Numbered from the stretch's first letter, positions 34,789 to 45,684 are shown. The stretch is 64,000 nucleotides of DNA from Psoroptes ovis (GCA_002943765.1 PQWQ01000021.1:558001-622000); one strand, 5' to 3'. Notes: generated by a model not told the origin, from the sequence alone. A program made the numbers and translations.

Positions 34789-35428
34789 CTGAAGTCTTGA
34801 AAATTTGATACATTTTTTCCAAGTTAATTATTGTCATCGTCGAACGATACTGATAATATGTACACGATGATCATGATGATGGTGGTACGTACAGCTTGCG
34901 TGGCTGGCCATCCAGCCACCATCCATCCATTCAACCACCATCCACCAGCCATCCATACATCCATGTACTACCTTGTTCAATGAGATATGAATAATGATTG
35001 TGACAACAGCTTGCGCGGTTGGGACTATGGCTGAAGATGATGATGGCAATCGAGCCAATGGAAATCACCGGCCACCGCCAGCCACCACCAGCATCGTCAG
35101 ACGATATTATCATCCATTATCACCATTTAATGATAATGAGATCAAGTAATCGATCAAATAAATGATGATGGTGGTGGCTTGCTACGCAAGCTATGCGTTT
35201 ATCATTGTTTAAGGCTTAAGCCTCTTGCCCTTAAGCAATGATATCGCGCAAGCTGGTACTAGTGATTGACATCAATTTGAGCAGATTTTGTTTCGTACAT
35301 ATCCTGTGCGTGACAGGGTCTAGACCTGTGCAACTTATTTTTTGATGTATTTGCCTGAGCTTAGATCATGATATTTACACCAATCATACACAACGAAAAT
35401 GTCATCGAAATTCGATGATCTCGTAGAT

Positions 35429-35480
35429 GATACCTAAGGTAGATGATACCTGATAGTATCTAAGGTTGATACCTGATAAA
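35429..35480. repeat. GATACCTRA short repeat
   Basis: GATGATACCTAAGG, GATGATACCTGATAG and GTTGATACCTGATAA occur consecutively, a three-unit local repeat. Confidence 0.5.
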
Positions 35481-36233
35481 TTACCTGCTGTGTGATTGAA
35501 TCTATTAGTAAAATAATATGATTGAAATGATCCTAAGACCCAGCAAGCTGTGTGTTTGATTAGGATTTAAATCAATTATCAATTCGATAAAAGAAATCTA
35601 AGAGGTGATTACCTATGATTTGAAATTCAAGATTATAGATTTTTGAACGAGGTTCATCCATGATGTTTCACCCATAGGTATTGACCCTTAGGTATCCAGT
35701 GATCTGTGTCCAAATGATTGGTAATCGAGATGCACGATTTTACAAGCTTTAAGAGGTTAATTTGATTGATCAATGATCAATTATTCATGAGGTATAGACC
35801 TTATACATAAGGTATAAACCTTATCCATGGTGCTTGGTGCTTCATATGCGCTTGATATGCATATAATTAGCATCTGTTCTATTGTTTTTTGTTGTAACAT
35901 TATTCATCAGGCTATAACCCACAAGCACATTTGCATAATCTTTGATTTTGGATACCTTTGATTGATCAGGGGTCTACCTTTGGTGATGCACATCCATCGT
36001 AAATTCTATCAATTAGATCGATCAATGAATGATCAGCATGAGATATGATCACCACCACCACCAGCGGAGCCACCAGCGCAACCATGACCACCAATACCAC
36101 CCACTATTAAATGATCAATGACTGATTGATTGATTGATCGATCGATTGATTCGATTAATCGATTGTTCGACTACGGACAACAAAGCTTACACAGCAAGGC
36201 TATAACCTGTGAATAGCTTGCAAATTTCAGCTA

Positions 36234-36320
36234 AGGAAAGTTCCTGGAAAAGTTTACCGAAAACTTTTCGGAAAATCTCCCGGAAACTTTCCAGGAAATC
36301 ATGGGAAATCTTTCCAGAAA
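36234..36320. repeat. Phased TTTCC/GGAAA array
   Basis: GGAAAGTTCC, GGAAAAGTTTACCG, GGAAAATCTCCCGG and GGAAACTTTCCAGG words are spaced 11-14 bp. Confidence 0.6.
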
Positions 36321-37080
36321 AGTAACACTGTTTATGAACGACTTGTTGTCACGCTTGTTTTCTGTAGTAATACTTATGATTAAGTCAATCGTCTTGTTGC
36401 GAACTATATCTACGACCCACCAATCTTACCCCTACTCATCTTGTCCAATCTATGGACCCCCATTCACAAGGTATCATCCTCAAATGTCTGTGCCTCTGTG
36501 TATGTTAGAGTGTGTGTGGTCCAACAGCAAGCGCAGCCATTTGGACATTTTTTTGTCATCAAATTATCAGCATTATCATGTCATCTATGAATGTGAATGA
36601 AATGATCTAATTTACCATTTGTCACCAATTTATACATTGAGTAGATTACATCGAAATTTTAAGTGAATATGAGACAACAGCAGAATGCAGGTTAATGGAG
36701 GTAGAGAGTCTACAAGTATTTAGTCAATTACACCTGCGGCCAATCAGATTCGATAAACATATGTACAATCGAGGTTAAAACACTTTTTGACGCGACAGAT
36801 TCTGATAATGTTTACAGATTGCGCGGCGGTGGTGGTAATGGTTTGCTGCAATGGTGGTGGTAGAGAAACTTCCCAGAAAATTTTTTAATGAACTTTCTTA
36901 TCTTTGTCCCGTAAAATTTCTTCAATTTTAATCTGATAATTCACTGAAACATATTCGCAAAATGTTCAACATATTCTTCGAATCGATATCTTTACCATTG
37001 TCTTAAGACCTCTTAAAGATGTTTTGAGCGAGGTGGTAAAATCTTTGAAGAAATTTTAAGAAAAAAATTTTCTGGGTTTT

Positions 37081-37095
37081 AGCGCCATCTGGTGG
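37081..37095 (-). promoter_or_regulatory. CTCF-like motif
   Basis: On the minus strand this reads CCACCAGATGGCGCT, which fits the conserved animal CTCF core (CCASYAGRKGGCRSY) at all 15 positions. Binding is inferred from the motif only. Confidence 0.4.
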
Positions 37096-37305
37096 ATTTT
37101 TCGGAAACTTTTTTCTTCAAAAATTTTTCAGCAAAAAAAACCGAAAAAAAAATCAAAGCTCAGTGTTTTTCACTGAAAAACACATTTCTACACGATGAAT
37201 GATTCATATATCATCATTTTTAAGACATATACGACAAAGTAAACATTTGCAAATGAATTTCCGTTTGAATATTTTTTTTGTGAATATTCAAATATTTACA
37301 TAAAT

Positions 37306-37466
37306 TACCCAACTAACAGTCAGAACGTCTTTCAAAAATCTTCGTCAAAGCTGTCACCATTTGAATTACGAACGAGACAGTTGCCCGTGCTAGGCTCGGG
37401 ATGAGCCGTTTGCAAGCAAAAAACTTGACACGTTACCATCACGTTCAACGCCAGTATTGTGCCCGG
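37306..37466. mobile_element. ~160-bp inverted-repeat element with central hairpin, copy 4
   Basis: Left end ACCCAACTAACAGTCAGAAC, internal CAAAGCTGTCACC, central hairpin CCCGTGCTAGGCTCGGG, then GATGAGCCG. The right part CGTTACCATCACGTTCAACG shares ACCATCACGT with copy 3. Confidence 0.65.
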
Positions 37467-37489
37467 TGTTGTCACGTAATTTGTGGATT

Positions 37490-37504
37490 TTTTTTTTTTT
37501 TTTT
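37490..37504. repeat. Poly-T tract
   Basis: T homopolymer of about 15 bases shortly after the inverted-repeat element. Confidence 0.7.
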
Positions 37505-37664
37505 GCTGAATTAATTTTACGCTCTCTGAGACCCGAAAAAATGATGTCTAATTTACTCTCGAGCAATAATACATTCATCGAGGCACTGATGATTAAACAT
37601 CCGATCAAATAAATTCAAATGAAATTGAAAATTGAAAAAACTAATAATATGGGAGTGTTAGTTG

Positions 37665-37832
37665 TGTAACTGTATTTATGAATGTTTGTATTTTTGTGTG
37701 TGCAATATGAGTGTGTGTGTGTGTGTGTGTGTGTGTAAGTAATATGCATATTGCACCAACACAAAATCATCATTATTATTAAAATTTGTTCATAAAATAC
37801 GTAAACATTTGCATTCATAAATACAGTTACAC
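37665..37832. repeat. Inverted pair of CATTCATAAATACAG words around a (GT)n microsatellite
   Basis: TAACTGTATTTATGAATG on the left and CATTCATAAATACAGTTA on the right face each other. Between them is a (GT)n run at 37711-37736. It suggests an element whose ends are the dispersed CATTCATAAAT word. Confidence 0.6.
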
Positions 37833-37898
37833 ACACATCGACGACATCAAATGCTCATTTGATATGCAATTTTGTGATCGTTTGTGAACATCTCAGCG

Positions 37899-38129
37899 CA
37901 GAGGTTCTCAACCGTATGTCGCAGCGACCTTAGCCTCGTACCAGCAGGAAGGAGCGTACCTCGACAGTGCATCACTGGCTTCCTTCGCCGTCAAAAATTG
38001 TCAGAAATCTTGGTCCTGGTCAGAGATCGTGGGTCGAAATGGTCCCGAATCTTGGTCCTTTTCGGTGGAAATAGTCTCAAATGTCACAGAAAAAATCTCG
38101 AAAAAAACCAAAATGGTTGAGAAACACTG
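37899..38129. mobile_element. hAT-like MITE, 231 bp
   Basis: Ends CAGAGGTTCTCAACCGTA and ATGGTTGAGAAACACTG. The GC-richer interior contains GGTC-rich repeats (TTGGTCCTGGTCAG, TCTTGGTCC). No clear target duplication. Confidence 0.65.
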
Positions 38130-38566
38130 TAAGTAAGGCCCCTTTAAGTTCTTCATTTGCATATTTCACTTTGGATGATGATAATGGATGTGCATATGCA
38201 TATGTGTGTGTGTGTGCATGTGTATCGTCATTTATTAATGGAAATTTCTCGTCGTAGAAATTTTCCAGAAAAAAAAAATTGATGACAATTTACACAGCGA
38301 GGAGGAGGATGAGCGAGAGAGTGAGGAGGGGAGCAAAGAGGGGGGGAGAGAGATCCCTGTGTAGGGTAAGCGTATCGATAGTGAGAATATGTGAGGAGAA
38401 TATGGTGAGGAGGACATGGTGATGGTACGAGTGGGAGTGGTCGGTACAGAATTTTTGATTAAAAATTTCTCCCGAAAAATTCAATGAATCATTTTTCATT
38501 TTGTTTGTTTGATCATCTTTAGATTGATTCATTCATATATTCAATGATTGAATTTTGTGTTTTGTT

Positions 38567-38692
38567 CAGTGGTTCTCAACCGTTTGGGTCCATGAAGCAA
38601 GCAAAGCACATACGAATACCAAAACGAAGAGAAGCCAAAATCAAGCAGCCCGAAAAAGCCAAGCGAACCAAGAAATCGTTTGAGAACCACTG
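38567..38692. mobile_element. hAT-like MITE, 126 bp
   Basis: Ends CAGTGGTTCTCAACCGTTT and CGTTTGAGAACCACTG. Purine-rich interior on the + strand (AAGCC and GAAG words) without a coding frame that I would accept. Confidence 0.7.
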
Positions 38693-39187
38693 TAAAATCA
38701 CTCGATACATTCTCATCGATGGTGGTTCGATGATGGCAGCGGTTTCAATGATGATCAGCTCCCGAAGAGATGCTTCAAAACAATCAATGATCTGATCATT
38801 CGGTTATCAATTGTCAAAATGGTAAAATGGATCTGTTGTCATCATTCACAAACACTGTGATGTTTGTATCATTGTATTTATGAATGTTAAATTAATGTTT
38901 GATGTACCCCGAGCATACATATGGTACGGCCAGTAAGTGTACTGTTCAACGCATTCGAATGTATAATGAGAGTACAGTGTATTATATCTTCATGTGTAAC
39001 TGTATATGTGAACGATGCTTCGTCATCATTATCATTGTTGAGTTATTATTATTCAAATGATATGCTAATTTTCTGCTTTGTTTGTTCGTTTTAGGGAAGG
39101 GTGATGAACACGGAGGGATGAGGGTTGAGGTGGTGGTGGTGGCTGTGAAAGCATTTAATGATTAAAATGGTAAATGATTCGGTAATT

Positions 39188-39300
39188 TTCGTCGAAAATT
39201 TCCGAAAAATTTCCCGAGAAATTTTCTGGAAATTTTCAAGGGAAATTTTCCGGAATTTCAGCGAAGAAATTTTCCGGCAATTTACTCGAATTGTTTCTTG
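39188..39300. repeat. Phased TTTCC/GGAAA array
   Basis: GAAAATTTCCG, AAATTTCCCGAG, GGAAATTTTC and AAATTTTCCGGAATT words recur for more than 100 bases. Confidence 0.6.
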
Positions 39301-39445
39301 GGGGTTTTCTTTTAATGGGGAGGTATAGGATGGTGGTAAGAAAAATTTTCTGCGTGCAAATTGTGACCAGTAGCCGCGAGATAAAAGAAATGAAAAATGG
39401 CGGCCAATAATAACTATGTATGTTATCGAAATAAATAATGTTACA

Positions 39446-39525
39446 TTAGGTTGTCCGATAAGTTCTTGCCGATTTTTCAATAATTTTCTACGATATAACC
39501 AGCAAGAACTTATGGGACAACCTAA
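39446..39525. mobile_element. 80-bp mariner-type palindromic MITE, interior type B (reverse), mixed arms
   Basis: Left arm GTCCGATAAGTTCTTGCCG, right arm AGCAAGAACTTATGGGAC. Left flank CA, right flank TA. Interior TTTTCTACGATATAACC. Confidence 0.85.
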
Positions 39526-39703
39526 TATATGAATGGTCATTATTATTACTCATTATCATTGTTTTACTTCATCAAAGAAATTATTATCAACCGAAAGCAT
39601 CAATCATTCATTTGTTTGTGTGAAATGTTTTTTTCTAAAATTCTCAGGTTAATACCTTTAAAGAATCGATGCCGACAAAGGCATCCATTGGACACTTCGC
39701 CAA

Positions 39704-39878
39704 CAGCGGTTCTCAACCGGTCGTGCCATATCTATTGGCATATCTATTGAGTTGTCCGATAAGTTCTTGCCGTTTTTTTTGAATTTTTATTCATCTGAAA
39801 AACCGCTAGAACTTATGGGACAACCTAATAATTAATGGCATAATGGCTTGCTTGCGTAGCAAGGCTTGAGAACCACTG
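39704..39878. mobile_element. hAT-like element interrupted by an 80-bp-family MITE
   Basis: Left end CAGCGGTTCTCAACCGG, right end GGCTTGAGAACCACTG. The MITE at 39747-39828 lies between them, so the original hAT-like element was only about 90 bp. The hAT-like insertion therefore predates this MITE insertion. Confidence 0.65.
39747..39828. mobile_element. 82-bp mariner-type palindromic MITE, interior type A (reverse), nested, mixed arms
   Basis: TA at 39745-39746 and 39829-39830. Left arm GTCCGATAAGTTCTTGCCG, right arm CGCTAGAACTTATGGGAC. Confidence 0.85.
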
Positions 39879-40013
39879 AAAGCCGTCAATGCCATCAATG
39901 GCTAATGACCAAAAAAACCAATTGACCATCAAAACAAACAAACAAGCGAACAAACAAATGACAACAGCAAGCGCGGCGAGCAAAAGTTTCACACCATTCA
40001 ATGAATTAATTTA

Positions 40014-40093
40014 TTAGGTTGTCCGGAAAGTTTTTGCCGATTATATCGTAGGAAATTATGAGAAAATCGGCAAGAACTTTTCGGACAACCTAA
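40014..40093. mobile_element. 80-bp mariner-type palindromic MITE, interior type B
   Basis: TA on both sides. Arms GTCCGGAAAGTTTTTGCCG and CGGCAAGAACTTTTCGGAC; the interior TATATCGTAGGAAATTATG is close to the copies at 8785 and 17221. Confidence 0.87.
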
Positions 40094-40583
40094 TAGAAAA
40101 GCTTGCGCGGCAAGGCTGTTGTTAGCTGTTTGATTCATCGATCAAATCAAAAAATGATGTGTAATTGACTTGTATATGTATGAAGGTATATGCCTTATGA
40201 GTAATGAACAAATAAGACTAACTGACAAACTAAAAAAATTGTCAAACCTTGCGCAGTTTAAGGCTATAGTATGCCTTGAAAGCAGCCTGAAGATAGCATC
40301 ATCATTGTCATTATCATTCAGTTGTTTGTTTGAACATTTGCCGTCATTCATTCATATCAAAAATGGACATTTTTGTGATGAATTGAATGCGACAGAAAAA
40401 TGTATAACCTTTGAAAACAAAATGTATAGCCTTGCTGCGCAAGCTATCAATATGTTATCGATTATTGTTATGTTTATTATTATTGTTTCTACCAATTTCA
40501 ATATTTGACAAACATCAAATCATATCATATCTTGTCGACGATCAAAATTCAATTAGAGTATTCGAGAAATTGAATTAAAATTA

Positions 40584-40665
40584 TTAGATTGTACGAAAAG
40601 TTCTGGCCGATTTTCATAAACAACTCTTGATTGATTAAGGGGAATGAACTTTTCGGACAACCTAT
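40584..40665. mobile_element. Diverged mariner-type element, 82 bp
   Basis: Ends TTAGATTGTACGAAAAGTTC and GAACTTTTCGGACAACCTAT. The interior (CATAAACAACTCTTGATTGA) differs from types A and B and resembles the copy at 51874 read from the other strand. Confidence 0.65.
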
Positions 40666-41254
40666 TTAGTTTGTAAATGGCCATTCGCAAACTCAATGAT
40701 AATGATAATAAAAGGTGGGTAAGTAACGATATTTGTGAATTTTTTTTCTTTGATAAAAATTTTCCCATAAACATTCTCTTGAAGCTTATCACCATTTTAT
40801 GAATTTAAATGTGTGATAAGTGAAAACCTTTTAAAACATTTTTTCGACCTTTGACGAGAAGAACCTTTGAAAAAATACGACCATTAAATGACTAATTAGC
40901 ATTACTTTGTAAGCGGTAAGAGGTGGTAATCTGTAGATTAGTTGATCGCCGATCAGTCGGCTTCAGTAATGTTCGAAGTGATGCTCGTCATGTCATTTGT
41001 GAACCAGTCCGAATCATGTCATATATGTATGTGTGAAGCGCTTGATCACCCCTATCAATCAATCGATCATCAAATTACTCGTTATTCACTTACTTCAATT
41101 AACGAATGATGACAAATTTGAAAGCTGGCGCAGCCAAACACCACTCGCAACTTATTCAACTCTATCTCATGCACTCATATACCACAATCAATCATCATTC
41201 ATTTGTGGTTGTGGTGATATATGATTTCTTGAATGAAAGATGGATTCTCGGTGC

Positions 41255-41330
41255 CCGAATTTTCCCGAAAAATTTCCCAATGAAGAATTCCCGGAAATTT
41301 TCCCAATTTCACGGACCATTCTAACGAATT
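41255..41330. repeat. Phased TTTCC/GGAAA array
   Basis: ATTTTCCCGAAAAATTTCCC and GAATTCCCGGAAATTTTCCC words in tandem. Confidence 0.55.
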
Positions 41331-41762
41331 CAGTGAATGAATTCTTGAGCCTAATTTCACCCCTAACACAGTTGGTGGTCACCACCAACCAACCAACCAA
41401 AGACAATCAAAACAATAATCATCACCCTTAATAATGGCACGTTTTAAAATGGCCGAACGAATCTTGTGATTTACTCTATCAGATCCCTGAGAACCCTAAA
41501 AATATGCCTGAATTAATCATGGTAATAATCGTCGAATGAATAACAATAAAAATCTGGAAAAATCTGTAACGAAATATATGAATGGCTCCAAAAAAATTTT
41601 TGGCCAATTTCTTTCACGAAATTAGAAATGTGTGAGTAGAATATTACTAACCATTAAAATCATAATAATCATGGAGAAATTTTCTCCGAAATAAAATTCC
41701 CGAAAAGTTTTCTCAAACTTTGAATTTTTAATTTTCTTCATCATTGCACCAGTTAATACCCA

Positions 41763-41786
41763 GCCGATCGGGTCGACCCGATCGGC
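41763..41786. repeat. 24-bp GC-rich perfect palindrome
   Basis: GCCGATCGGGTC and its exact reverse complement meet without a spacer, within AT-rich DNA. No known site is recognised. Confidence 0.88.
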
Positions 41787-42071
41787 CAATGACTGTTCCC
41801 GTCGCCCAGCGCCCCCCGATCAAGTACCAAACACTGAACACCCCACCACCAATAACTGAGCCCTCCGTCATCAAGCACCGAGCCCCATCACCGTCACCAA
41901 AATTACCAATAGAATTCGCGGAGCAATCAAAAGCAATAAAAAAAATCACCCAAAGACCTTTGAAAATTACCCTCAAAAAAAAAATCCAAGAAATCAAATT
42001 CAATTTAAAACATCATCAATCGCGTTATGTGAATGAATATCAAATTGTGATTTTAAGCTTAAATAACTGAC

Positions 42072-42094
42072 TGAACTTTTCGGACAACCTCAAG
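42072..42094. mobile_element. Solo mariner-type half element
   Basis: GAACTTTTCGGACAACCTCA matches one arm of the diverged mariner-type elements. No left partner was found within about 300 bp. Confidence 0.4.
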
Positions 42095-42184
42095 TAACTC
42101 AAAATAGTGTTCGAGTTGGCCGAATTCTTTACTTAAAATTTTACTTTTCGATTTCGAAAAATTAATTCGTGCATATTGGCATTA

Positions 42185-42341
42185 TTAACCGTTAGCACTC
42201 GAAGCATTTACAGCGTAAGCAAGCCAGCAGCTCGACGACTTTTCACACTCTCATGTTAAATGGTGACTGAGGAGCGCCTATCGAGTTGCTGCATTACATC
42301 TTATGGTGAGTGATGCTTACCGCTCGAGTTCTGAGGGTTAA
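42185..42341. mobile_element. TTAA-flanked MITE (piggyBac-like), copy 3
   Basis: TTAA at 42185-42188 and 42338-42341. Ends CCGTTAGCACTCGA and CTCGAGTTCTGAGGG. The core is collinear with the copy at 33453 (AAGCAAGCCAGCAGCTCGAC, then TGGTGACTGAGGAGCGCCTA). Confidence 0.82.
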
Positions 42342-42780
42342 TACTGGATGATATTATGTATGCATGAATGATTGAATTGAAAAATTATGACCAAACATAA
42401 TATCATTTGATTTGATTTAAATTTAATTTTATTCGAATTTTTTGGGATTTTATTTTTGAAAATTTCGAATAATTTATTTTCGAAAAAAAATGTCATTTTC
42501 ATATAATCCCTTTGATTATTGTTTGATTGTTCTGTTTGTATTGTCAATGGCTTTTTTGATATGTTTTGAAAATTGAATAAGTGTAATATTCTTGAGCCTC
42601 GACAGCATTTTTCGGACACCCACGAAATCCAAAAATTTTCATTTGATTCATTGATTCAATTGCTCGAAATAGTTTCATTTATTAACCTCCAGTGATTCGC
42701 TGTGCTCGCAGCGTATTTCCGTTCACAAAACTAGCCTTAAATCGAATAGGGTAGATTTGGGGAAAAAAGGGTTGAAAATA

Positions 42781-42863
42781 TTAGGTTGTCCCATAAGTTC
42801 TTGCCGTTTTTTTAAAATTCTTTTTTCATTCGAAAAACGGCAAGAACTTATGGGACAACCTAA
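42781..42863. mobile_element. 83-bp mariner-type palindromic MITE, interior type A (reverse)
   Basis: Left TA at 42779-42780. Both 20-bp outer arms are canonical and pair perfectly. Longest of the well-preserved copies, through extra T in the interior. Confidence 0.88.
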
Positions 42864-42914
42864 TGGATCAAAATGTTTAAAATGTCTAAATCACTTATGA
42901 TCAATGAAAAACTC

Positions 42915-42985
42915 AGAAATTTCCCCGAAATAATTCAGAAAATTTCCCGGAAAAATTTCCGAAAATTTTCCCTTAAAAACTTTTC
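42915..42985. repeat. Phased TTTCC/GGAAA array
   Basis: AAATTTCCCCGAAATAATTC, AAAATTTCCCGG and AAAATTTCCGAAAATTTTCC words, about 12-bp phase. Confidence 0.55.
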
Positions 42986-43680
42986 ATCCAAAATCTGTCA
43001 AAATATTTGCACAAATTATGACATATTTTTAGAGGCCAAACCAAACCAATTTTTGGCTTTGATTAGCCTTTTCATGCAGCAGCACTCGTAGTGTACTCTA
43101 CTCTTTGACAGCAGTTTGAAATTTTCAATTTTCAAAACTCTCAAAGCTCTCATAACTCTCAAAAATAGACCAAAATAGACATATTGAATACCAAAGTGAA
43201 GTGAAATGTGAGTAATGTGACAAACAAAGCAAACAAATGAACGCGTAAAGTAAACAGAAGCTCGAATTTTGGCCCCCCCCGGTGGTTGTCCGCTGGTTGT
43301 CCAACCCCAACCTCAACCCCCCGCCATATCATTTCAACACATAATTACCTCTTCTCTCATTTTCTCTCTTCGAGTTGTCAAAATTTCGATCATTTTTCAT
43401 ATTTCACCAATGAAATTTTTCAACCAAACCACCTCTCAGAGTTCTCATAGATAAGCCGGGAAATAAGAAGCCAAATTCAGCCTCGGAGGTTGTACGCTTA
43501 AAATTGGCGCCGATTTCTTCGGGTTCTTCCCTGGTTTCCTTTAGATTCCCGCCATTCAGTACCGACATTTGTTTCCGGACACCCTAAGATTCTCGAATCC
43601 AAATGCGAGTTCAGCCGAGCTCCGATACCAGATGAGCGCTCCAATCATTCATTCGTCGGGGTTTAAAGACGATGAAAAAT

Positions 43681-43905
43681 GACTTTTTCCTCCTCCTCCT
43701 CCTCTTCTTTCTCCTCTTCGTTCTTTCCCTTATTCATTATCCTCCTCCTCATTTATCATCCTCCTCCTCCTCCTCCTCCTCATTTTTTTTCTTCTTGTGT
43801 TGATTTATTTAATTTAATTTTAATTAACTTTGAATAAATTCACTTTGAAAGTCGTAAATTTTTCACTTTTTCAAAAAACCTCTCCTCCTCCTCCTCCTCT
43901 CGCGG
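43681..43905. repeat. Pyrimidine-rich (TCC)n tract
   Basis: Long imperfect TCC/CTC runs at 43687-43790 and again at 43880-43900 on the + strand. A purine-rich tract follows about 150 bp downstream. Confidence 0.75.
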
Positions 43906-43934
43906 GAGATTCTGTCAGAATTTCACTGAATCTT

Positions 43935-44015
43935 ACTCGGAAAACTCGAGAAATTTTCTCGGGAATTCTCCTGGAAATTTTCCGAGAATTTTTTTTTCCA
44001 GAAAACTTTTCACTT
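43935..44015. repeat. Phased TTTCC/GGAAA array
   Basis: Located between the pyrimidine-rich and purine-rich tracts; contains GAGAAATTTTCTCGGG and GGAAATTTTCCGAG. Confidence 0.55.
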
Positions 44016-44059
44016 CTGCCAGACACAGCATCAGTAAGGAAGCAGAAGGCGAAGGGTGA

Positions 44060-44130
44060 ATGAGGGCAAATGTTGAGGAGGGGGTCGGAGAGAGAGAGGG
44101 AGAGGGTGGAAGTGAGAGGGAGAAGCAGAA
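44060..44130. repeat. Purine-rich GA/GGA tract
   Basis: GAGGAGGGGG, GGAGAGAGAGAGGGAGAGGG and GTGAGAGGGAGAAG on the + strand. With the upstream pyrimidine tract it forms a strand-asymmetric pair. Confidence 0.7.
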
Positions 44131-44149
44131 TAATTTATTACCCTAAATG

Positions 44150-44168
44150 TCACCATCTAGATGGCGGG
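44150..44168 (+). promoter_or_regulatory. Weak CTCF-like motif
   Basis: CATCTAGATGGCGGG on the + strand fits 12 of 15 positions of the CTCF core. Weak match; listed because two better matches exist in the window. Confidence 0.2.
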
Positions 44169-44296
44169 GAGAGACGTACCCTCCCCCTCCCCCCACCGCC
44201 ATTTGTCTCCTCGACGACTTTGTGACAACAAATGACAGATGACAGATAGTCAGAGAAAATAGTCATAAATCACCTCGATTCTTGAAATAAACAAAG

Positions 44297-44395
44297 ATTC
44301 CGGGAATTGAATTTTGCAATTTCTCGGAAATTTTCCGCGAAACTTTACGGGAAATTTCCCCGTGAAATTTCTGAAAAATTTCCTCAGAAAATTCC
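44297..44395. repeat. Phased TTTCC/GGAAA array
   Basis: CGGAAATTTTCCGCG, GGGAAATTTCCCCG and GAAAAATTTCCTC words over about 100 bases. Confidence 0.55.
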
Positions 44396-45684
44396 AGCGC
44401 AGCAGCCTCCAAACTCCCCAAATCACCCACCACCTTTGCCTACCAATTTCAGCTTTCGAAAAATTGGAAGCTAATTTCTGGAAAGATTTCTGATTTCTGG
44501 AAACATTTTCTAAATTAACCTTTTCAAGCCTAAAAATAATTGTCACCATGTCATAATGCTTGAAACTTGTCAAAATTCCGAAAAAATTCACAAATACAAT
44601 GACAAGTATTTGTTACAACCTAATTTGCTTAGATTTTCAAGTGTACCAATTTATGAATCAAAATCCATATCTCACTGATTTCAAGTGGAGATTTTGGTTT
44701 TTCAAAATTTTCTCCAAAACCAGATGAGCCTAAGGCCTAAGCCAATTATTGGATCAGATTTTGATCAGATTTAGACCAAAAATTGGCCCAGAAAACCTCT
44801 GTTGATTAACCTCTTCAAATGGCAAAAATCCTCTAAAATCGGCTGTGAAAGGGCCTCAACGGACCCTACAAGGGTCCTCTAAGGACCCTTGAAAAATTGT
44901 CAAAAATAACAGATCACATAAACACATTTCGATGATTGACACATTCGAAATGTTGTTGTTACCACTTGTAAGGTGTTGACCCATGTATGCCAGCAGCCAA
45001 TGACAGCACTTGTCAATCATCAGATATCCAAATTGGTCCACTTGGGCCCTCAGTGTTTTGCTAGGTCCCCAGTTGGCCTCTTGGCTCTCTTGGTTTCCAA
45101 GCACATATTTCACCAATTCGCTTGCTCATTTGTCAATCAAATCAAACCCTCAAAACCCTCTTGAAACCCTTGAAAACCTTGTTGTTGTTGTTTCAGGATC
45201 AATTTCAGGTCCCCGAATCTGGGGACCTAACCCTAAGTGGCTATTCGAAGCAGAGAAACAAACATGTCAACTGGAGTATGTGTCATTCGAATATAACATT
45301 GTTTATGAATGGCGGATATATGAACAACAGCAAACAACAAGCGAATGACAATTTTGAATGACAAAATTGTCATTTGTCAGTGACAAGGGCCATTCACAAA
45401 TTGTGTATGTTTTGAATGTTTTTTCAAATTTTTCGAATGTTTTTTATTTTGACAAATTTCTGAGAATTTTTCTCAGAAATTTTCTAAAATGATTTTCAAG
45501 TGTTTACGTTGTTTGTGGATGGTTGGATTATGTGAATTATTGGTTTTTAAGTTTTTCAAATGATTCAAGATCAATCAATCAATCAATCAAATGGTTTCAC
45601 AATGTGGTCACCACCAAAAAAATAAATTGGATTAAAAGATTTTTGGATAGGTTTAGGGGTCCAAGAGGGTAAGAGGAGTGGCGA

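Larger units (their letters stand above)
27236..42184. other. Intergenic region, repeat-rich
   Basis: No supported gene. It holds AAGGTNNNNACCTT palindromic words (for example 35793-35825), AAGGGTTATACA words at 31440-31640, a purine-rich GAGGAG tract at 38297-38360, and many copies of the TTGCGCAGCAAG and CATTCATAAAT words. The 108-codon proline-rich frame at 41744-42070 shows no domain and begins beside a palindrome; I do not accept it. Confidence 0.6.

Noticed and set aside
41744..42070. 108-codon proline-rich frame
   Set aside because: No domain, low complexity, and starts beside a palindrome; insufficient evidence for a gene.
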